Shown: in pieces, positions 1 to 11,824 of the stretch
Position numbering within the stretch: the first letter of the stretch is position 1
Layout of the letters: each line of letters opens with the position of its first letter
NCBI GenBank assembly: GCA_019648995.1
Contig: BLXT01003003.1
Coordinates: 381,055 to 415,417, forward strand
Reading direction: 5' to 3'
Source: Plakobranchus ocellatus
Lineage: Eukaryota > Mollusca > Gastropoda > Plakobranchidae
DNA length: 34,363 nt
Translations under genes and position numbers: made by a program
Notes under the pieces: generated by a model
Seen by the model: only the letters and a program-made list of their open reading frames with translations
The model's database searches: none
Told to the model about the DNA's origin: nothing

Positions 1-1021
1 TTTTTTTTTTTTTCGAAAGACAGAGGAATGCTACTTTATGCTGATGGACTAGAGAATTTAAAAAAATTATTCAGTTGAAGAAAGTCAGAGTCATTTAATC
101 AGAATTTTTAACAGAATAAAGGACTTGGGAGCCAGTTTCTTTATTCCACAATCTGTTAATCTAGGGTTGGTTTTTAAAAATTATGGCATGCAGGCAATAG
201 CTTAGAATGATGTAGCAAATGTCATATTTCTGATTGCTTTGCATTTTTATCAGATGTTTATTTTGGCACTTGATTTTTCTAAAAAAATGTTTTTGGGTGG
301 GCATTTCTAAATGGGTGTGAAAGTGGTCACCATCTAAAAAAAGTTCAAAGTTGGCAGCTCTGCCTAAGTTAACATCTCAGTTTTAAGTCCAGCTTGCCCC
401 ATATGCATTGAGAGATCAACATGCCAAGAGAAACATGTATGACCAATTGCCAAAAGGTGGACTCCAAATTGTGACACATCTTTTACTACATTTTGAAAAA
501 AAAGAATCTTCAATTACAAAAGGGAAAAGCCCAGTTGAATACCAATGAGGTTATATTCATGCAGAGTTAGAAAGCAGGAATAGATCCATGTAAAACTTAT
601 TGGTCAGTGTCTCTTCATTTGGTGGTTAATGGGCTTAATTTGTTGATGGGTGACCACTTTTTTGGTGTTTTTGTCATCATGAACGAAACTTATTTGGTTA
701 ATTTAAACAGCAAGGATGCCATCAAAACTGTTTTTTTTTTAACTTAAAGCAGTACTTTGTATGCCATTACTGATTACACTCACAAAATCAAAATGTATGT
801 ATTCATGAGTTGAAATTTTTCAAATAGGGCTTGTAGAAAATCTTTCGTTCATAACTATGATGACAGCCCACGTTTTGGCAAACCCTCGTATAATAATAAA
901 CATTGTAAGTCTTCCTATTTTCCTGCCTTATATAGAATCAAATATTTTATATTAAACTTTGCAATATATTTGTATTTTTTTTTATGAGAGCAGTTTTAGT
1001 AAGTGAGATGTGTGTTTTCAG
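1..1021. other. Non-coding stretch, probably intron of the TLCD gene
   Basis: I see no coding exon here on either strand. It precedes a clear acceptor (TTTTCAG ending at 1021) for the first visible TLCD exon, so it is most simply the 3' part of an intron. The window opens with 13 T. The exons encoding the N-terminal membrane segments of the TLC protein must lie upstream of the window or be too diverged to recognise. Confidence 0.55.
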
Positions 1022-2577
1022 GTTACTTCACATATGATCTCCTTGATATCTTGGTTAATAACAAAGCTCGAGCCATGTGGGAGGTTGTGATCCATCATAT
1101 CATGGTAACAATTTACCCTTTGTTTCTTAAGTATAAATACCTGCAACTTTGCAAGGAATTCCTATAAGTCAGATGTTACATACAATGTAACAGTTTTGTG
1201 AAAGATGCATTAAAATAGATAAGTTTAATGTCGCCACAAAATGAGAAATTTTGCAGCAGGAATAAATGAAATAAATGCAGGAGCAGCCACTAGAGGCCTG
1301 AATTGTTCATATCCAAATTAGTCTATAGGCTTTGGAGTATCTCACTCTATGATACTGCTTAAAATTTATTTTTTCTTCCTTTCTATGGAAAAAAAAATGT
1401 GTCTGTGGTTGATTTAACAAAACAAAAAAAAAAAAAGTCTCATTTTGCAGTGGCACTTCACATTCATACCTTACTTTTTATATCATCTTAAAAAAAAGAA
1501 AGAGTTGAAACTTTTTATTGAGTTTCTTTTGTTTAGCTCAAGGCTCTATCAAGTTTTTGATCATTGTTATAAAGATCACGCTTAGAAATTTTAGGGCATA
1601 AGTTATTGAAATTTTCTTTAATTGGACTACAGTTTCACGTAACACTTTAAATTCTTATTACATGTCTTTAAAAAAGCTAACAGTATTGCATTAATGCATG
1701 TATTTTCAGTCTCATAAGTCTTTTAAAGAAGCTAAAAATATTGCATTAATGCATGTGTTTGCAGTCATTATCATGATCTTGTTTTATCAAATTTGTTTGC
1801 TTGTTTTTTTTCTCCTTCAAATATAAATACAAAACAAAATGTATTATTTTCAAATATAAATACAAAACAAATGTATTATTAGCCTATGACTTAAAAATGT
1901 TCATACTATTGACTCAGTGCTTCAGTGACTTAGTATACTTAGAAGTCTGTGCTCAACATCAGTCATTGAAATTACTTTATGAAGAGATTTTTTTATTATC
2001 TTTCTTATTCCATTGGATTCTTTTAATTCAAACTTTTGTTTATTGTGTGCAGGTAGCTGGCATGCTCTACTACAATGTTTACTTGAAAGCCCAGATTGGC
2101 TTCAGCTTAATTGCCATGTCAGTGGAGGTCAACTCCATCTTCCTCCACTGGAGAAAACTCTGTCAGATGACCCAAGTACCTTTCGACAGTGTGAAGTACA
2201 TTGTTGTGAAGTATCTCAACTTGATCTCTTTTATGGCATTCCGTCTGTTTCCGCTTGCCTACATCACATACACATTGTTCACCATGTACCATCGCGTGCC
2301 TGTATTTTACTATGTGCTAATATTCATCACAATGTTTTGCATGGACCTGCTCAACACCATTTTGTTCTGGCGGCTTGTCAAAAGTGATCTTCTGCGTGGC
2401 TGGGGTCGCAGACAAGGTACCACAGCTCGACATGGCAAACCAGGAAATGGTCATCTCAGCAATGGCAACAATCCAGTAGAAGATAAGAAATTTTCCTCAC
2501 AAGCAGCATGTGCCTTCAATAATAAGAACAATAACAGCATTGACAATGTCACTACATCCCTGAAGAAGGAAGCGTGA
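1022..2577 (+). CDS. TLCD1/2: TLC domain-containing protein, TLCD1/TLCD2 family (3' part; two exons)
   Basis: The exons are 1022-1104 (two bases completing a codon, then 27 codons) and 2053-2577 (174 codons plus TGA). They join in phase 0 across a GT..AG intron (ATG|GTAACA, TGTGCAG|GTAGCT). Together they give 201 C-terminal residues. The first exon carries the family signature YFTYDLLDIL followed by WEVVIHHIM, which matches the histidine-pair segment of the TLC domain in TLCD1/2. The second exon has several hydrophobic membrane segments and conserved pieces such as VEVNSIFLHWRK, KYLNLISFMAFRL and FWRLVKSDLL. It ends in a hydrophilic, Asn-rich cytosolic-type tail and KKEA. TLCD1/2 proteins, including the nematode homologue FLD-1, are plasma-membrane proteins that influence the polyunsaturated content of membrane phosphatidylethanolamine. 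That role is known for the family and inferred here. The start codon and first membrane segments are missing from the window. TLCD1 and TLCD2 cannot be told apart from this part. Confidence 0.88.
1665..1772. repeat. Two-copy tandem repeat, period 54, in the TLCD intron
   Basis: A unit running from TCTTTAAAAAAGCTAAC through TTGCATTAATGCATGT to a CAGTC end occurs at 1665-1718 and again, slightly diverged, at 1719-1772. Each copy contains the self-complementary core TGCATTAATGCA. Confidence 0.85.
1818..1881. repeat. Two-copy tandem repeat, period about 33
   Basis: The unit CAAATATAAATACAAAACAA followed by ATGTATTAT begins at 1818 and again at 1851. The copies differ by a one- or two-base indel. 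It lies in the intron just before the last TLCD exon, so the open frame running through it is not coding. Confidence 0.85.
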
Positions 2578-3186
2578 CGGTCTGTTCCCTAATTGTGTCA
2601 TTTGAATGAGAAGGCATCATACATTTACAGGTTTCTCTGAAATGCCTGTTTCATTGCTAAATATTTATTTATAGATGACTTGAATTTTGCTTGCATTCAA
2701 GACAAACAGGGCATATAATGTTGTGATATCAATGTGTATTATCACTTATCTCAAGGAGGTCAAGAGTGTTTGAGGCCAAATAGCATTAGATGACTGGCTT
2801 AGGTTAAAAGCGAAGAAAAGTTGAGAAAATGCTGATAAGTCAAAGCTTATTCTTAGTTCTTGTATGCTGGAAAATTGATTGAAAATTTTGAATGTAACTA
2901 ATATAAAAGTGCTGTACAAAACCAAAAGAAAAAAATTACAAAGAGAGAAATATTCTACATAGAGACATTATTTTGCTTGGTATGTTTCTCTGTATGTGTG
3001 TGCTGAAGTTTTAAGAATTTTTTTCACCAGCTGGAAAGAAAATGGTTTTAAAATTAAAGGCACACCTACCATATATTCAAGCTTTGGTCTAAATGCTTTG
3101 AAAGACATTAGACATATGAAACTAGAGATCTGTTATACAAATTGTGTGAGCACATCTTGCCCTCCTGAGCTGCATCTTTTGCAATG

Positions 3187-3192
3187 AATAAA
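3187..3192 (+). terminator. Candidate proximal poly(A) signal of the TLCD gene
   Basis: This is the first AATAAA after the TGA at 2577, about 610 bases downstream. It is followed by an A-rich and then a T-rich stretch. It fits a short 3' UTR isoform but has no independent support. Confidence 0.4.
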
Positions 3193-5348
3193 AGGAGATA
3201 AAAAAAACTGCTTTCTATGATATCAAAATATCTTTGATAATATATAACCAAATATCATCAGACCAGTCCTAATCAATTGGATATTGCATATAAACCTATT
3301 GAGAAATGCAGAAATGTAAACTTTAGGTTGTTTTTTCCTTCTTTGAATGCTTTTTTCGTAAATTTAAAAGTCTTGTTTCTTAGCTAGGCATCCAAATAAT
3401 TTTCATATTGCAAAGCTCCAAGAAAGTTTGGGGGATCTTTCAGTGATTAAAGATGTTTTAAGTACAACTTCTGACACACTCACACTATTTTCGAAACAAA
3501 TATTGGTTGAAGCCTCTTTGCCACTCATATGTACCTCATTATTCATGATTAGTGTGGAAAAGACGGACTTTTATTATTTTTAGTGATCTTGCTGGGAACA
3601 CTAAGTATTTATGGTGCATTATATGAAAAAAATTTTTTGGGGAAGTTTTATACTCAGCTAATAATATGATCAAAGAATTTAGAGTAGTGAAAAATTGTTC
3701 GGTTGAGGAGTTGTTTTTTTTTTAAAGAATTTTTTCTTCTTGTATAAACTTAAAAAAAAAAATTTTCTTTCTGTAATTTGCATAATGTTACCTTTTCATT
3801 TTTACCTGTCACAGTTACTAACATATTTTTGCTTCCTTGACTTTTTTTTTGTTTTTGCCAGATGCATACTTCATAATTTATCATTGAAACTAATTTTTAA
3901 AATAATCTACAATGCAATTTTGATTTGGAAAATATTGCAGTTCTTTTTAGGATTTGTTTTTGTTTTAGTTTTTTTAAATTAAATAAATCTTAGTGTGCGA
4001 CATAAAATGAATGGAAGTAATGTCATTTTGCAAGTTGGAGAGATGTTTTTTTTTTAATTTTCTCCTGTATTTCTGCATGGTCACATTGTAAACCAATTGT
4101 TTATATATTGCAATATTTTTCTTCAATTTTCTGCACCAAAATGCAAATCCTTAAAGGCAGGTTGTTTTAAATTATTGATTTTTTAAATTGAAACAGGGTG
4201 GAAGTTAATTCTCTTAAAATTTTTTTCTCTAATTTTGTACCAATATATATATATTTATACTTGTTCATTTGGGTAGACAGAATAAAGAATGACTGAAGGA
4301 TTTATTACATTTTTATAACATATTTATTCCTCTTGTTTTGACAGAATATAAACTTTTGTGTTGATTCTTTAGTCTTATAATGCCTGCCTTTATATTTTCA
4401 TAGATGTTTATATGCTTGTATTGACAGAACATTGAAACGTGTCAAAAGTTTTAGTTGAAAGAATTTTTAGACGTTTATTTATTTTGGTTTCAAATTTTTT
4501 TTTTTTAACAAATGAGCTGATTACTCTATACAAAAGCTTTTGAAAAACATCTTGCACAGCAGTTGTAAAGTACGTGACCTGTAAGCAAAAGTCTTGAAAC
4601 TAGTCGTAATCATTCAAATATCAGATATAAAACATGCAATGTAGATGAATTTTAAGGGTCTTTTTTTGTTTCTTTCTTGTTGGCAGGTTTTTTTTTCTTC
4701 TTCAAACTATTAAAAATTCAAAGATCTTTATATCTACATCCCTACATTTCTATCCAGTTTTCACTATATAATTTAGGCTGTACTGAAGACTTGAAATCTT
4801 CAAAATGCAGCTTGTGACTGGGACTGATATCAGGTCATGTGTCAAAAGCTCATTCAAATGAGAATCATTATACATACTTCAAATCATTGAGTTGTGTCTC
4901 AGAATGTCACAATCAAAACTTTTTTTTATGACAAAAAATTCAGAAGATCCTCTTTTTATTTCAAGCCAAGATATGACTCTAACAAAACTTATTTTTTTGC
5001 ACAACCCGAAGTCGAACAAAGAGCTTTTATTGCTTGTCTCTGAAAACCATGTGTCATCAAGCCCATTAGGTCTGGTGAAATTTTCAAGAGATATGCAGTG
5101 TTATGACAAAAAAAGAAGCCATTTTTGTGGGCAAGTAAAAAAGTATTTATATAAATAAGTACAGTGGTCATGGTTTTGGGTATAGGGAGAGAGGACTGTG
5201 TAGGAAGTGATCTCGTTATGGTCTGTGACACCCACTTACACAAATAAAGATATTTCAATTCTAAAACAAGAAATCAAAGGTATTGTAGTGAGTAGAGCTG
5301 CGTCTCTTCCATTTATTTTCTTTGATAAATCTTGTATAAGAGAGACTC

Positions 5349-5373
5349 ATTTATTTATGTATTTATTTATTTT
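5349..5373 (+). promoter_or_regulatory. AU-rich element-like cluster
   Basis: Overlapping ATTTA pentamers and TTATTTAT motifs fall in one 25-base block, with poly(T) directly after. If the stretch is in a transcribed 3' UTR, this is the classic form of an mRNA-destabilising AU-rich element. In an AT-rich genome it may be chance. Confidence 0.35.
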
Positions 5374-6251
5374 TTTTTTAAGGTGAGGTCGGATTGGGGG
5401 AATCGTTGTTAGTATGTGCGCACACTCATATAAAATGTTTTTAAGTGCTTAACTGCTGTCTTTAAGGTTGATTCATTTACAAACAGCTATGAAGAAAGTA
5501 AATTTCAGTGATTTTGTTACATGATTATGGAACTATATAAATTTCTTCTTGCATTTTTTTGCCTCAATATCTATATGCTATACTGAGAATGGAGGCCCAA
5601 ATACCTAAAAAAAAAATCACTTTAAAAGCAAGTAGATATACCTTACCTTTGAAAAACTAATTTGTAAACATAGTATCATTTGTGTAAAAAGAGGCGGAAA
5701 AGTCACAGTAGAGAGCAAACCCATTCTGAGATCTGCAGGCTTTTTGTCACTGGTACAAGCCCTGTCAGTGATGCTCTGACCTGATAGAGAATCTAAAAGC
5801 TTGAAATCACCTTTTTGTGGACTGCCTATACATGAAAACCAAATCTTTTTATAAAAAAAATTCTGTTCCCAAATAACATGCTAAAAAAGTTATTACTTTT
5901 ATAAAGTTATTCTTTATATTGTTATTGATCTTCATTATTTGATTGTTTATTTCCAGTTCAAGACAGAATAGTCATTTTACTGTTCTAATTTCTGATATTA
6001 ATCAGTTCCTCTGTTATTTTATTACATTGTTATCTTATATAATGATAGTGATCTGACCTGCTCCTGTTTGATCCAGTCTATGCAGTAGATATTTAAATGT
6101 CAATCTTTGTCAGCATTGGGGATCACCTGCTGTTTGTTTAATCAACTGAATTTTTTCCCCTCTATTTTGCTTGAAATTGAGAACCTGTATGAAAAATGTA
6201 ATGGGTATATGTGATATTTATGTAGTCCATTGAAATTGTGTGTTGATGTAT

Positions 6252-6541
6252 ATTAAAGAAAAGAGACCCTTATATATACATATGTATACATACATATACA
6301 TATAGTATATATTGATGTTTATCTTGTCTTTGTAAAATGTCCATGGCGTGCATAATATTTATCCTGTTAAGTCAGAAACTTTTGTTCAAATGTTTCAATG
6401 TGATTAAAAGTATGGCTTTGATACATCATCTTTACTGGTGTTTGAAGTCATAATGTGAAATCATGACGCTCCTTCATTCTGGTTATATGACATGCATTCA
6501 GGTTAAAGTTCAGGTAAATATAAGGGTCTCTTTTTTTTATC
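6252..6541. mobile_element. MITE-like element with about 20-bp terminal inverted repeats
   Basis: AAAAGAGACCCTTATAT near 6259-6276 is exactly matched in inverse orientation by ATATAAGGGTCTCTTTT near 6518-6534. An A-rich outer end extends the left arm and a T-rich one the right arm. The interior of about 240 bases is non-coding and starts with an alternating TA/CA tract. The size and structure fit a non-autonomous DNA transposon. I could not assign a clear target-site duplication, so the exact ends are approximate. Confidence 0.5.
6270..6313. repeat. TA/CA alternating purine-pyrimidine tract
   Basis: An imperfect run of TATATACATATG/TACATACATA type units, nearly all alternating purine and pyrimidine. 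It forms the left interior of the MITE-like element. Confidence 0.7.
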
Positions 6542-8147
6542 ATTAAAAACTACTACAAATGAAGTAGGAATTCACTTCTGAAGGATGCTTTAGTCGTACA
6601 TTTTCAGTAAGAACTGCTCATCCCACCTTAACTAAAAAAAATTCTAAATTAGTCACATATAAGCTATGTCCAGATACACCAGGGTCTTTTTGTTGTCTTT
6701 ACCTAGTTATATTGTATGAAAATACTTCAATAATAAATTTTGTTTTTTGAAATATGGTTTGATCAGGACAAAAAAAAAGAAACTAAGATCCAATCAAAAC
6801 AGAAATAATTTCGAACAAGATTTTCAGATACATTTTACTGCAAATTTTTAACCTGAGAAAGCTGTTTAAAATCACTGAATATTTAATTGCCTTATTTTTA
6901 TTCTTTGATGTGTATTTTATAAGCTGATGATGCAATAATAGGTCGTCTTCCCGCAAGTTGTAGGATCTCAACATAATACAATATGATGATGTGTTGATGT
7001 AAGTTCGCACAAAATTGAATATTGAAATACTTGTTTTATTGTTCATGATTTTGCCAGTACTTTTGAATAACCTTTTGTTTGTGAGGATGTGCGAGAGTTT
7101 GCATATTGAAAATGTGCGAAAAATCTTTTCTTTTGCAGTATTTTTATATGACCAATATAATTTGTCCGTGTCGTCTGCCAACAGAACTGCTGACTTATAA
7201 AATTTTTCTTCTTGATCAAGAACAAATTTTAATATCTTTGACAAACCAAAAAATCAACACAACCTCAAGGTTGAAACCATTGCTTTATTAACATTTCTGC
7301 TGTGATTATTTTCTTAACCCTGATATTATTTTTTTTTATTGCAATTGCTTGGACTGTAGTTGTTTTACAATTTAACCTTTCTTCCTGTGGGTATACTGTG
7401 CAGTGCTGTTTACTTTTTGATACAATAAATCTAGTAAAATTCAGGCATTTTTTTCCTGTCTTTTTTCTTGTTAAATGAAAATAGCCAGCCAATAATAGAA
7501 AGATATCATAAATGTTCCAACTGATATTCGATTTCTCTAATAAACTGTCATTCAGACTGGGAGTGAGACCTTTTTTGTATAGTTAGGGTGAATCTACAAT
7601 GCTATATGTTTTAAGTGTTTGCCAAGTTGAACAATACAAGCTTTCTGCATATGTAAATCATGGTTTCTCCAAAATGCATTAGACCCCCTTCTCAAAATAA
7701 TTCAGTTATCTTTCACATACACATGAGTACACACTTACATCATATGTTACATATTTCTAGTTATATAAATGCCTTTGTTATTTAAAATTAAACACCATAT
7801 GTTCTTTGCTTATGAGGTGGCTGGTGCATTAAATCAGACGTTTAAACCCAAATTGCTGTAATTAGCGGAATGGTGTATTTGCTGGCTGATTTTAAGCTGT
7901 GCAAACTGTGGTTGCGGATTGCATTGTTTTATTCTTTGCTCAATGTGTTTTCAAGAAGGAAATCATCTGTCAAATAGTTATGATGATGCTATTTGTATGA
8001 ATGCTGTTCTCTATCTCTCTGATGTCACTGTGCATGGGATTTAAGAAATGAGCACCTTTTTGCTCTATTTTTTTACACACATGTGGTGCGATGAATTTCT
8101 TCTTTCCCTGCGGGGTCAGTGCTGTGCATTGTTATTGTATGATCAAA

Positions 8148-8176
8148 CAGTGTGCTAATGCCTTTAGCACAGACTG
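8148..8176 (+). other. Stem-loop in the putative 3' UTR
   Basis: TGTGCTAA (8151-8158) pairs perfectly with TTAGCACA (8164-8171) over the loop TGCCT. The outer CAG/CTG pairs extend it past a two-base bulge. Both sides are bordered by ATTGTTATTG direct repeats. No known structured element is recognised. Confidence 0.45.
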
Positions 8177-11100
8177 TCATTGTTATTGGGTAAACAAATA
8201 GTGCTTTGCTGCCTTACCATTTTTTTGGCCGAAAAAAAAATTACAAGCAAAACTATATTCATGCAGCTCTAGGGTGTTAATGGTAGAAAGAGAGTTTTAA
8301 TACTCAGATTTTTTTTCTTTTTTTTTTTTGTTTTTTCCAGCTGGACTAAATAGTTCAGAATTGTCTTTATTTTGAAACTTCCTGATTTATAATATCATAT
8401 ATCTTGTTATTCCTGAAATGGGTTTAAAAGTTTTTGTTGGAAATCCATGATGAATGGATGATGAAGTTTCCAATGTCTGTAATTTGCAAACCATGACAAA
8501 TATAGTCTGTAAAAATCTGCATGGATTTTTTGTTTTGGAATGTAGCTAAAGTTTCAAAAGAGCCTTTTTTCTCCCATGCTCTTTTTTTTTTAAACTTTAC
8601 TATTATATAGCTTAACTTGTTACATCAGGCCTGCCAGTTTTTTGATCTGGCCAAGCCACCAGTCTTGTCATTGGTACTCTGAAATCTTAACTTACTAATA
8701 CCCTGACAATATCACTGAACTGTCTATGTCGATTTTCAAGCCTTTATAACAAAACAATTACAACCTGGCCTATTAAAAACTTAGAAGCAATAAAATATTT
8801 GTCATTTCATGTTTTTTCTAACATTTACTGTACAAACAGCTGAAAACATTGGCTTTTGTGTGATATTTTTACAGCATTGCTCTTTATTAAATGTTTGATG
8901 TGCCAGTATATGCTTAGCTCTATACATTTTATACCTTGATGGTTCGATATCTACTAACATGCTTTGCATTGACTGTTCTGCTATTTTTCAAATATGCTTT
9001 TTGTTTTAAATATGAATAATTATACATTGTATGCTTTAATTACAATTTTTAGGGCCTGTTTCTTCTTGACTTTATTCAAAGCTTTCATTTATTTTTAGCA
9101 ACCTGAAGATTTTTGTGCATCTCACATAATCAAAGTAGTTACAATTTACTGTAAAGGTAGAAAAAAAAAACCACACACACAAAACATAACTTATCTCTTA
9201 CTACTCTTAGAATATCTATGGTTTTGGTTAAATTTCAAGTTTTGTAGATGTAGAGTTGATTTGAATTTTTTAAATAGATATATAGATGTGAGTCCAGCCT
9301 CTAGCTGAGGTACATTAATGAGTTGTTCTCACACCCTCACTTGATGAAAACTAATATAGTGTTATAAACCCTTTAGTCATTATCTTTTTTATCTTCCCAT
9401 ATTTAACGATAATGTAAAGAAAGGTTTAGAAATGGCTGGTACTTTAAGTTTTTAGTGGGGAGGAGATATTTTTTATTCCTACACAGTAGTACATTAAACA
9501 TGTACATTAAACTGCTTTTTTTTCTTCCAAAGTTGTATACATTATTTCTAACTTTTTCTGTTAAATACATTTCAGCTATGTCTATCATTTGTTTTGCAAG
9601 GCCTGTTTGGCTCAAGTAGCTGCTAGAGCAAAATGACAAGTCTCAGCATACACTTTTAGGTGCCATACTTTAAATATTATAACTACTTTTTTACTGTAAA
9701 GACATATGAATTTGGACACTTAATATGCAAACGTATTGGCTGAGGAAAATATGAATACTTAGTCAAAATTGATCTCTTTTTCTTCAAATTTTTCTTTTCC
9801 CAAGTTGATTTCATAAAAGTAACTCTTTTTTTTTGACAAAAGTTTTGCAGATGTACAGATCTGTAAATATAATGTCTTTAGAGAGTAAAAATGGGCAATA
9901 AAACTATTCGTTTGCTTTGCAATTTAGAAAATCTTGTAGGTTCCTGCAATTGCATGCTTTAGTAAAGCCTTTGGAATCTCTTTTGAGGAAAAAAAAGCAG
10001 TGTGGCTTTAGTATTACTGGGAAGTTTTTTCAAGACATACAGCTTTTTCAAAAGTAGAGACTGTGGCTTTGCAAATGCTAAGCAGTTCTTTAATTAATTT
10101 GAACAGAAGTTGTTGGTGCCACATGCAAATGGCCTAGTGTTGTTTACAATTACATCTCAGCATTCTGTTAGCCCTAAAATTATGTTGGTATCACTAGATC
10201 AATGAAGTACAAAACAGGGCTGCTTCGTTTTATTTATTTTGATAAAGCAAGTCTGTTCAGTGTAAAATATCTGTACAATGATACTAATAATGAAGCCACA
10301 TATTTTTATTGGTAAAAAGTTATGACCTCAGGGGTGTATTTTATGCTTGCAACTGAAAACAGCAGCAGCCAATGCCCTGAATGGCCATGACCATAGCTTA
10401 ACAAACTTCATCGGTGAGCACCAAGCTGGGCTTGGCTAGGCTAGAGAGAACCTTACGTTAACCAAGAAGTAGATTTAAACCTAGGCTCTGAAAAGATCTG
10501 TCATTAATACAGTTAAACTGATTGTTCCTGTGTTGTCAAGTAAAGTATTGTAGATTGTCAAAATTATACAGAATAATGGAATGTTGGATAGAAATCTGAT
10601 GAAAAATGGAAGTCTTTTAATATCCTCTTGTAGTTTTGATATCAAGTTTGTGGTGTGATAAACATTGTGCTGCTGGTGTGTTGGGTAATACAAGAAATCA
10701 CTCCAACTGGGATATTCACTGGCTCAACTATTATTATAATTATTTTTGTTTTTAATGGGTTTTTGAAACGTTTTACCAGATTTGTGCCTTTATCAATTTC
10801 TCTGTTACTAGCATTATAGCAGATGTAGCATTGTATGGTTGGATTTTCATTTTGTGTGTTTGCTTTTTTTTTCCCTTAGTTTTCATTACATTTGAAATAT
10901 ATTTATCATTTACCATTACTGTTAACTTTTATCTTGAACATTTCAATAATTACTGACAAAGGATGAAAAATTCACCCGTTTCTTCATAATCATAACTGTT
11001 AATAGTCTAAGTTTTGTCAATGAATCCCTTGGCTTGATATTAATGTTAATATGCAAATGTTTTATGTCTAAGTTCAAACTCTGACACATATATATTTTCA

Positions 11101-11221
11101 ATTTTTTTTTTCTTTTTTGCTTTACAAGCTTTAAAGGAAGTCTTTACCTGTTTTATGAACCTACAATCTATCCTCTTTTACTCTTTATGTTGGCTTTGTA
11201 AATGTATCTGCATCAAAATTC

Positions 11222-11227
11222 AATAAA
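11222..11227 (+). terminator. Candidate distal poly(A) signal
   Basis: AATAAA is followed about 20 to 40 bases later by a T/GT-rich stretch (GTCTTTCTGTG), the usual arrangement around a cleavage site. It is the last such signal before the assembly gap and would end a plus-strand transcript of the preceding region. Confidence 0.45.
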
Positions 11228-11289
11228 AGAAATCAAACTGAGTTTGGCCAATGTCTTTCTGTGCTATTATCCATTTATTAAGTAAAAAA

Positions 11290-11341
11290 NNNNNNNNNNN
11301 NNNNNNNNNNNNNNNNNNNNNNNNNNNNNGGGGGGGGGGGG
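11290..11341. other. Assembly gap followed by poly(G)
   Basis: There are 40 N (11290-11329), preceded by a short A-run and followed directly by 12 G. The homopolymers suggest a sequencing or assembly break, so the true distance across the gap is unknown. Confidence 0.95.
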
Positions 11342-11824
11342 TTAGTGAATTGAAAATTTACTGGTCCCTTTATTCTGTCATAGCTGAGATGTCATGATGG
11401 CTACCACTGCTACATCAGTATGTCTTCCTTCAATAGCTTCAAGTTAACCAAATTTGTGAGAGCAATTTTCTTGCAGGTTGGATTAGATGTTGCAAACAGC
11501 GCTTATAAAAAGCATCTTTTCAAAAAAAGTCATTTCATATTGCAGTACAGTCAGCTAACTTTTTCCCCGTTTTAACTTAAAGTACACATAAAAAAAAAAG
11601 GTTTAGGTAATAATAATATCGCAAGAAAAAAGATTTCTTAATTATAAATTATGTAAGCAACTGACAAATTGCAACTGATCCAAAGAAAAACCAAAAAAAG
11701 GTAGCTCTTTGTAGGAACAAGTCAGAGATGATAAATAATTTGTAAAGGATAGATTCAATTTTTGTTACTTTCAAGTAATATACATTAAACATGTACATGC
11801 AACGTTGATGCATCTCACTTGTCG

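Larger units (their letters stand above)
2578..11289 (+). other. Long gene-free stretch; candidate very long 3' UTR of the TLCD gene
   Basis: I find no coding exon in these 8.7 kb on either strand. The plus strand is T-rich and carries many AATAAA signals. The first clear one is at 3187-3192, and the last and best placed is at 11222-11227. Either the mRNA ends early and the rest is intergenic, or this is an unusually long 3' UTR with alternative poly(A) sites. The sequence alone cannot decide. Confidence 0.4.

Noticed and set aside
2013-2387. 124-codon plus-strand open frame inside the TLCD exon
   Set aside because: It lies in another frame of a strongly supported exon.
6783-7244. 153-codon minus-strand open frame
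   Set aside because: Lys/Asn/Ile-rich with no domain, and several overlapping frames on both strands; typical of AT-rich non-coding DNA.
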